This document shows, one piece after another, positions 35,049 to 39,462 of a DNA stretch of 39,462 bases. The stretch comes from Cellulosilyticum sp. GTDB lineage: Bacteria; Bacillota; Clostridia; Lachnospirales; Cellulosilyticaceae. Made by a program: the position numbers and the translations under genes. The stretch lies in NCBI GenBank assembly GCA_017941635.1, contig JAGAVZ010000072.1, positions 1 to 39,462 of the forward strand. The letters run 5' to 3'. The notes beneath the pieces are model-generated. The model was not told the DNA's origin. It was given only the letters and a program-made list of their open reading frames with translations, and searched no databases. Each line of letters opens with the position of its first letter. The stretch's first letter is position 1.

Positions 35049-35594
35049 GTGAATCAAATAGTATCTAGTCAAGCTGTGGTTTTTATTGCCTCCGTTGAAA
35101 TTGGTGTGTTAATGGGTGTCTTATTTGATCTTATAAGGATTTTTAGGAAGTTATTAAAACATCCTAATTTCCTTGTTCAGATTGAAGACATGCTTTACTG
35201 GATTGTATGTGGGCTTGTAGGGTTTTATAGACTATATATATGTAATTACGCAGAAATCAGGCCTTATATATTTATTGGTATTGTGTTAGGAGCAGTCTTT
35301 TATTTCCTTACCTTTAGTATTATCTTTATGAAGATTGCTACAGCTATTATTAACTATCTTAAGATGCTTGTTGGAAAAGTAATCAAGTGGATTATTATTC
35401 CCATTAAAGAGTTTGTGAAAATAGTAATAAAAACAGTGATGAAATGGTTTAAGATTCCTGTTTTGTACATATCTAAGAAATGGCATCATTTTTGTTATAT
35501 GAATAAACTTAAATATAGGCAATATAAGAGAGAACAATATGAACAAAAGTCAGACCAGAAGGTTGAACGTTATTTAAAGAAAACTAGAACTTGA
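35049..35594 (+). CDS. yabQ: Spore cortex biosynthesis protein YabQ
   Basis: The protein is 181 aa. It has about four hydrophobic segments in the first 110 residues (for example AVVFIASVEIGVLMGVLFDLIRIFRKLLKH, then MLYWIVCGLVGFYRL) and a strongly basic tail. The GVLFDLIRxxRK stretch is characteristic. In Bacillus, YabQ is a mother-cell outer-forespore-membrane protein needed for cortex synthesis. The start is GTG, with GAGGGTGAGC 6-8 nt upstream. It is cotranscribed with yabP. Confidence 0.9.
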   Translation: MNQIVSSQAVVFIASVEIGVLMGVLFDLIRIFRKLLKHPNFLVQIEDMLYWIVCGLVGFYRLYICNYAEIRPYIFIGIVLGAVFYFLTFSIIFMKIATAIINYLKMLVGKVIKWIIIPIKEFVKIVIKTVMKWFKIPVLYISKKWHHFCYMNKLKYRQYKREQYEQKSDQKVERYLKKTRT

Positions 35595-35680
35595 TTTACG
35601 GTGCTGAAAAGATTAATATTATAGTAATAATATACAAGTTACTAATGGTATATTGAAGTATAATATTAGGGGAGATACAA

Positions 35681-35962
35681 ATGAGAAAAAGACATAAGAG
35701 AATACGTAATGGAGCTGTAACTCTCACTGTATTAGCAGTAACAGGATTGTTTGTCTATGGGCAAAAAATAAAAACACTAACAAAAGAGTTTGAATACAAA
35801 ATTAGTGTGGAAAAAGTTGCTGTAGAAGAGAAACAAGAGGAACTTGCTAGACTTGAGGCAGAATTAGAGAGTATGGATTCATTAGAATATGTAAAAAAAA
35901 TTGCATCAGAGGAATTAAAAATGGTTGAAAAGGATACAATAGTATTCAAAGCAAAGGAATAG
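35681..35962 (+). CDS. divIC: Septum formation initiator, DivIC/FtsB-like
   Basis: The protein is 93 aa. A basic cytoplasmic start (MRKRHKRIRNG) is followed by one transmembrane helix (about residues 11-27) and a coiled coil (KIKTLTKEFEYKISVEKVAVEEKQEELARLEAELESM). The end EYVKKIASEELKMVEKDTIVFK matches the FtsL/DivIC terminus. It joins the divisome core with FtsL and DivIB. AGGGGAG precedes the ATG. It keeps its usual place after yabQ. The transcription unit runs on towards the tRNA gene, with no terminator between. Confidence 0.88.
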   Translation: MRKRHKRIRNGAVTLTVLAVTGLFVYGQKIKTLTKEFEYKISVEKVAVEEKQEELARLEAELESMDSLEYVKKIASEELKMVEKDTIVFKAKE

Positions 35963-35976
35963 ATGCTACCCAATAT

Positions 35977-36049
35977 CGCGGGATGGAGCAGTTGGCAGCT
36001 CGTCGGGCTCATAACCCGAAGGTCATAGGTTCAAGTCCTATTCCCGCTA
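35977..36049 (+). tRNA. Initiator tRNA-fMet (CAT)
   Basis: The cloverleaf has acceptor CGCGGGA/TCCCGCT with the C1-T72 mismatch, an anticodon stem with three G-C pairs (TCGGG CTCATAA CCCGA) and T arm GTCATAGGTTCAAGTCCTAT. The unpaired first base and the GGG/CCC anticodon stem mark it as the initiator. CCA is not encoded. It lies 14 nt after divIC. Confidence 0.95.
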
Positions 36050-36054
36050 TACCG

Positions 36055-36093
36055 AAAATGGCTTAAACATTAGAAGTTTAAGCCATTTTTTAT
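36055..36093 (+). terminator. Terminator after the initiator tRNA
   Basis: A perfect 14-bp stem AAAATGGCTTAAAC/GTTTAAGCCATTTT (36055-36068 with 36076-36089) with a 7-nt loop is followed by T-rich sequence. Confidence 0.92.
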
Positions 36094-36204
36094 AGAAAAA
36101 ATAAAGAATAGGTAATAGTTTTGGTAGAATACTTTAGTGAATTTAAAAAGGGTTGAATATGCAACTTACTTCAATGTATTATTAAAGTATAAAGGAGTGA
36201 TAAA

Positions 36205-37312
36205 ATGCTAGAAATGGAACAACTACAAATTTCATTAGAGCCATATAGAGCTAAATTAGTGGAAATGGGGAACTCTCTTTGACATAGAACGTTGTAAAGA
36301 AAAAGCAATGCAATTAGAAGAAGTTTCAATGGACAATGACTTTTGGTTAGATAACGAAAGAGCGCAAAAAGTATTACAGGAGCTAAAGGGCTACAAGGAT
36401 ACTATTGAAAAATATGAAAAGCTCTGTGCAAGTTTTGAAGATATCTTAGTTTTAATAGATATGGCTAAGGAAGAAGAAGACTTAGAACTGGCACAAGAGG
36501 CACAAGAAGAGGCAGCTACATTTAAGGACAAGTATGAGAATATGCTTATTGCGACGATGTTAGATGGGGAATATGATAGAAACAATGCCATTCTAGAATT
36601 ACATCCAGGTGCTGGTGGTACAGAGTCATGTGACTGGGTTTCTATGTTATTTAGAATGTACACACGTTGGGCAGATGCACATGGTTATAAAGTAGAGGTA
36701 TTAGACTACTTAGAAGGGGATGAAGCAGGAATTAAATCTGTGACAATTCAAGTGACAGGTGAGAATGCTTATGGTTATTTAAAATCAGAAAAAGGGATTC
36801 ACCGTTTAGTCAGAATTTCGCCATTTGATTCATCGGGTAGAAGACATACTTCATTTGCATCTTGTGATGTTATTCCAGAGATTACGGATGAAATTGTTAT
36901 TGATATCAAACCAGATGACCTTAGAATTGATACGTATCGTTCTACAGGAGCAGGTGGACAGCATATTAATACAACGGATTCAGCAGTTCGTATTACACAC
37001 CTTCCGACAGGAATTGTAGTACAATGCCAAAATGAACGTTCGCAGATTCAAAATAGAGAAAGAGCAATGCAAATGTTACGTGCTAAGCTTCATGAAAAAG
37101 AAGAAGAAGAGCGTATGGACAAAATTGATGGCATCAGAGGTGAAAAGAAAGATATTGCATGGGGAAGTCAGATTAGATCCTATGTATTTCATCCTTACAA
37201 CATGGTTAAAGATCATCGTACAACTGAGGAGACTGGTAATACATCAGCTGTAATGGACGGAGATTTGGACAGATTTATGAATGCTTACTTAGGTTGGATT
37301 CATCAAAAATAA
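36205..37312 (+). CDS. prfB: Peptide chain release factor 2 with programmed +1 frameshift
   Basis: The first 25 codons (36205-36279, [20 protein letters not shown]...) end at an in-frame TGA (36280-36282). Reading continues in the +1 frame from GAC (36281), giving a protein of about 368 aa, the normal RF2 length. The slip site is CTT TGA C, the classical sequence. RF2 motifs follow: [16 protein letters not shown] (the SPF recognition motif) and [23 protein letters not shown] with the catalytic GGQ. RF2 reads TGA and TAA stops; the frameshift is its autoregulation. The stimulatory Shine-Dalgarno (GGGG, 36267-36270) is 6 nt before CTT, farther than in E. coli. AAAGGAG lies before the ATG. Confidence 0.95.
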
Positions 37313-37332
37313 TCTAAAGTGGGGGTAAGGCA

Positions 37333-37812
37333 ATGGTAGGACAAATTGTAGTTTTTAAATTAATGAATCACGAGTTTGGAATAGATATAATGAGAGTAGT
37401 TGAAATTCTTAATTATGAGCTGGTTAGACCGGTACCAGCAGTGCCAGCATATGCGGAAGAGATTATTAATGTAAGAGGTACGGTTTATCCTATATTTAAT
37501 CTATGCAAAAGGTTAAATATGTCTTGCTCTATGGATTATAAGGATTCGAAGTTTATTTTACTGAATCTAGAAGAAGGACGAGTGGGGCTTTTGGTAGATG
37601 GTGTTAGTGAAATTATGACAGTAGAGGAAGAGTATATAGAAGCAACACCAACAGTAATAGACCAAAATCAAGAAAGTTGTATTGACTATATTGTTAAGAA
37701 GGATGACAGAATAGTTATCGTATTAGATATAAAGGCGGTTGTATCAGAGAAAGAAAATCTATATATACAAGGAGTTTCTGATGAAGAAGATTATAGTAGC
37801 AACACAAAATAA
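37333..37812 (+). CDS. cheW: CheW-type chemotaxis coupling protein
   Basis: The protein is 159 aa with a single CheW domain. IVVFKLMNHEFGIDIMRVVEILNYELVRPVPAVPAYAEEIINVRGTVYPIFNLCKRLN carries the NVRG motif; ILLNLEEGRVGLLVDGVSEIMTVEEEYIEATP follows. It links receptors to CheA. No other chemotaxis gene is in the window, so its partner array is elsewhere. The end overlaps the start of rdgB by 32 nt. GGGGGTAAGG precedes the ATG. Confidence 0.9.
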   Translation: MVGQIVVFKLMNHEFGIDIMRVVEILNYELVRPVPAVPAYAEEIINVRGTVYPIFNLCKRLNMSCSMDYKDSKFILLNLEEGRVGLLVDGVSEIMTVEEEYIEATPTVIDQNQESCIDYIVKKDDRIVIVLDIKAVVSEKENLYIQGVSDEEDYSSNTK

Positions 37813-38380
37813 AGGTAAAGTAAAAGAAATCAAAGAAATACTAGCAGACCTTGATATTGAAGTACAAACAATGGGCGAAGCAGGTATTGAGATTGATATA
37901 GAAGAAAATGGAACAACCTTTGAAGAAAATGCCATTATAAAAGCAGAAGCAATTAGTAAATTAACAGATGCTATGGTAATAGCAGATGATTCAGGGTTAG
38001 AGATTGATTGCCTCAACAAAGAGCCAGGTGTATATTCAGCAAGATATTTAGGAAAAGATACACCATACGAAGTGAAAAACCAAATGATTTTAGACCGATT
38101 AAAAGATGTACCAAAGGAAGAAAGAACAGCAAGATTCGTATGTAGCATGGCATTAGCTGAAGCAGGGAAGGAAACTGTTACAACTTATGGAACAATAGAA
38201 GGTTATATTGGTTATCAATCAGAAGGAACCAATGGTTTTGGATACGATCCAATTTTCTTTGTAGATGAATTAGGGACATCTACAGCTAATATTTCGGCAG
38301 AAGAGAAAAACAAAATTAGTCATAGAGCAAGAGCTTTAAATGCACTTGCAGATATTATTAAAGAAAGGCTAAATGGATAG
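37781..38380 (+). CDS. rdgB: XTP/dITP diphosphatase (RdgB/HAM1 family)
   Basis: The protein is 199 aa. KIIVATQNKGKVKEIKEIL, VIADDSGLEID, PGVYSARYLG, TNGFGYDPIFF and ISHRARAL are the family motifs. It hydrolyses dITP, ITP and XTP to monophosphates, removing deaminated purines. The open frame begins 14 codons further up, but AAGGAG (37769-37774) is 6 nt before the ATG at 37781, and the family starts at MKKIIVAT. It overlaps cheW in another frame. The next gene starts 8 nt later. Confidence 0.94.
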   Translation: MKKIIVATQNKGKVKEIKEILADLDIEVQTMGEAGIEIDIEENGTTFEENAIIKAEAISKLTDAMVIADDSGLEIDCLNKEPGVYSARYLGKDTPYEVKNQMILDRLKDVPKEERTARFVCSMALAEAGKETVTTYGTIEGYIGYQSEGTNGFGYDPIFFVDELGTSTANISAEEKNKISHRARALNALADIIKERLNG

Positions 38381-38388
38381 GAGTAAAG

Positions 38389-38931
38389 ATGAAAGTACTG
38401 GTCATAAGTGATACCCATGGAAATATTGAAAATGCCAAAATGATATTAGAACGTATTATGCCTCTTGGAGTAGATACGGTATTACATTGTGGAGATTATA
38501 TTAGTGATGCAAGGATTCTCGGTAAGCAATACCCAAACATTACGGTGTACGGTGTTTATGGGAATTGTGATGTAGGATTTGGAGGAGAATATAGCACGGT
38601 GGTAACACTAGAAGGTGTTTCAATTTATATGTCTCACGGTCATAGATATGGCGTAAAGTGGGGAGACTATGACGAGGTATTCATTGATGCCATGGCCCAT
38701 GAAGCAAGAGTGGCAGTATGTGGACATTCTCATGAAGCGTATTTAGATAAGAAGCAAGGGATACTGATTATGAATCCAGGAAGTTTAACTTTACCTAGAG
38801 ATAGTCAGTATCCATCTTATGGGATACTAGAGCTATCAGAAGGCAAGATAGTGGATGCGAAGATTATGCAAATCCATGATGGAAACATCATAAAGGAGCA
38901 CCCAGTATCTAGTATTTTTGGTAGGAAGTAA
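38389..38931 (+). CDS. YfcE/MJ0936-type metallophosphoesterase
   Basis: The protein is 180 aa. It has the calcineurin-like fold with SDTHGN (residues 7-12), HCGDY, YGNCD and CGHSHEA motifs (the two-metal centre), plus NPGSLTLPR. The family hydrolyses phosphodiesters in vitro; the natural substrate is unknown. AGGAGTAAAG precedes the ATG. The rdgB-yfcE neighbourhood is common in Firmicutes. It is the last protein gene in the window. Confidence 0.9.
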   Translation: MKVLVISDTHGNIENAKMILERIMPLGVDTVLHCGDYISDARILGKQYPNITVYGVYGNCDVGFGGEYSTVVTLEGVSIYMSHGHRYGVKWGDYDEVFIDAMAHEARVAVCGHSHEAYLDKKQGILIMNPGSLTLPRDSQYPSYGILELSEGKIVDAKIMQIHDGNIIKEHPVSSIFGRK

Positions 38932-38959
38932 AAAAAGTAAAAAAAAACAATAAAAAGTG

Positions 38960-38988
38960 TTGACGTATGCAAATAACTTATGTATAAT
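38960..38988 (+). promoter_or_regulatory. Strong promoter of the tRNA cluster
   Basis: TTGACG (38960-38965), 17 bp and TATAAT (38983-38988) with TG one base before the -10 (extended -10). Transcription is expected to start near 38995. Confidence 0.82.
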
Positions 38989-38990
38989 AC

Positions 38991-39031
38991 ATTTTGTCAG
39001 TCGGCGCTGATGCCACAAAAACTGACAAAAT
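38991..39031 (+). other. Inverted repeat in the tRNA leader
   Basis: A perfect 11-bp pair ATTTTGTCAGT/ACTGACAAAAT (38991-39001 with 39021-39031) has a 19-nt loop that can form an inner GGC/GCC pair. It begins at about the transcription start and ends 14 nt before the first tRNA. It has no following T-run, so it is more likely a processing or folding stem than a terminator. Confidence 0.55.
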
Positions 39032-39045
39032 AAAGCATACGACAT

Positions 39046-39116
39046 GCGGGTGTAGTTCAATGGTAGAACTTCAGCCTTCCAAGCTGACTACGTGGGTTCG
39101 ATTCCCATCACCCGCT
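39046..39116 (+). tRNA. tRNA-Gly (TCC)
   Basis: A full cloverleaf with acceptor GCGGGTG/CACCCGC, anticodon loop CTTCCAA (TCC) and T loop TTCGATT. CCA is not encoded. Confidence 0.95.
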
Positions 39117-39120
39117 CTGT

Positions 39121-39197
<77 letters not shown>

Positions 39198-39202
39198 TTT
39201 AT

Positions 39203-39277
39203 GGTGGGTATAGCTCAGTTGGTAGTAGCACTGGATTGTGGTTCCAGGTGTCGTGGGTTCGAGCCCCATTACCCACC
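39203..39277 (+). tRNA. tRNA-His (GTG)
   Basis: The extra G(-1) at 39203 pairs with the discriminator C (39277). Acceptor is GTGGGTA/TACCCAC, and the anticodon loop TTGTGGT gives GTG. The D arm reads GCTCAGTTGGTAGTAGC, which leaves a C-T mismatch at the loop-closing pair where GAGC would be usual. Confidence 0.92.
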
Positions 39278-39312
39278 CTTTGTTATGTCAGAATATGATG
39301 TAGCACTTACAT

Positions 39313-39384
39313 AGGGTTATCGCCAAGCGGTAAGGCACAGGATTTTGATTCCTGCATGCGGAGGTTCGAATCCTCCTAGCCCTG
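39313..39384 (+). tRNA. tRNA-Gln (TTG)
   Basis: Acceptor AGGGTTA/TAGCCCT, anticodon loop TTTTGAT (TTG), T stem GGAGG/CCTCC and discriminator G. CCA is not encoded. Confidence 0.93.
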
Positions 39385-39388
39385 GTAT

Positions 39389-39461
39389 GGGTCACTAGCT
39401 CAGTCGGTAGAGCACTTGACTTTTAATCAAGTTGTCCCGGGTTCGATTCCCGGGTGGCTCA
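39389..39461 (+). tRNA. tRNA-Lys (TTT)
   Basis: Acceptor GGGTCAC/GTGGCTC, anticodon loop CTTTTAA (TTT) and T stem CCGGG/CCCGG. It ends one base before the window edge, so the cluster probably continues. Confidence 0.94.
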
Positions 39462-39462
39462 T

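Noticed and set aside
36308-37312. prfB as a gene starting at the internal ATG of 36308
   Set aside because: Would lose the N-terminal RF2 residues; the upstream frame with a good ribosome site and CTTTGAC slip site restores the normal length.
37759-38148. 129-codon minus-strand frame in rdgB
   Set aside because: Shadow of a clear RdgB reading frame.

Overview
The window is AT-rich Gram-positive chromosome from an endospore-forming Clostridia member, most likely Lachnospirales. The evidence is the spore genes (spoVG, spoVT, cwlD, yabP, yabQ), the paired glgC/glgD, strong AAGGAGG-type ribosome sites, and a purR-spoVG-glmU-prs-pth-mfd-spoVT-mazG-rqcP-yabP-yabQ-divIC order also known from Bacillus subtilis. 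The genus (for example Cellulosilyticum) is a guess that I cannot prove from the sequence.

Layout. 1-180: 3' end of purA and its terminator. 506-7869: a transglutaminase-like protein, a Bax-inhibitor-1 membrane protein, a lipoprotein (-), a secreted GH18/SH3 protein, an alpha/beta hydrolase, CwlD, and a MocR regulator (-). 8051-11632 (-): the primosome pair (DnaC/DnaI-like loader and DnaD-like protein) and murC. 11857-15718: purR, glgC, glgD, spoVG. 15769-24240: an accessory stretch holding a decayed acetyltransferase, a nucleotidyltransferase, an unknown protein, a four-gene Pot-type ABC importer, a purine-deaminase-type amidohydrolase and a small membrane protein. 24263-35962: the conserved glmU-prs-pth-mfd-PrsA-like-spoVT-mazG-hup-rqcP-yabP-yabQ-divIC block. 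35977-38931: initiator tRNA, prfB with a programmed frameshift, cheW, rdgB and a phosphoesterase. 38960-39462: a promoter driving a tRNA cluster (Gly, Arg, His, Gln, Lys) that reaches the window edge.

Main discovery lead. The importer's leader carries two inverted PurBox-like sites (CGAA-N26-TTCG, 17637-17670), just downstream of a strong promoter. The same arrangement with exactly the same spacing lies over the promoter of purR itself (11760-11793). The binding protein looks PotD-like but appears to lack the acidic and tryptophan residues that bind polyamine in E. coli PotD. The following gene belongs to the family of MTA/SAH/adenosine deaminases. Together these suggest a PurR-controlled salvage system for a purine-type compound that would normally be mis-annotated as spermidine/putrescine transport. 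It sits inside the otherwise conserved purR-spoVG-glmU-prs block.

Other points: a good sigma-G-type promoter before spoVT, a +1 frameshift site in prfB with a weak and displaced stimulatory Shine-Dalgarno, a 24-bp perfect hairpin after the PrsA-like gene, and a structured tRNA leader.
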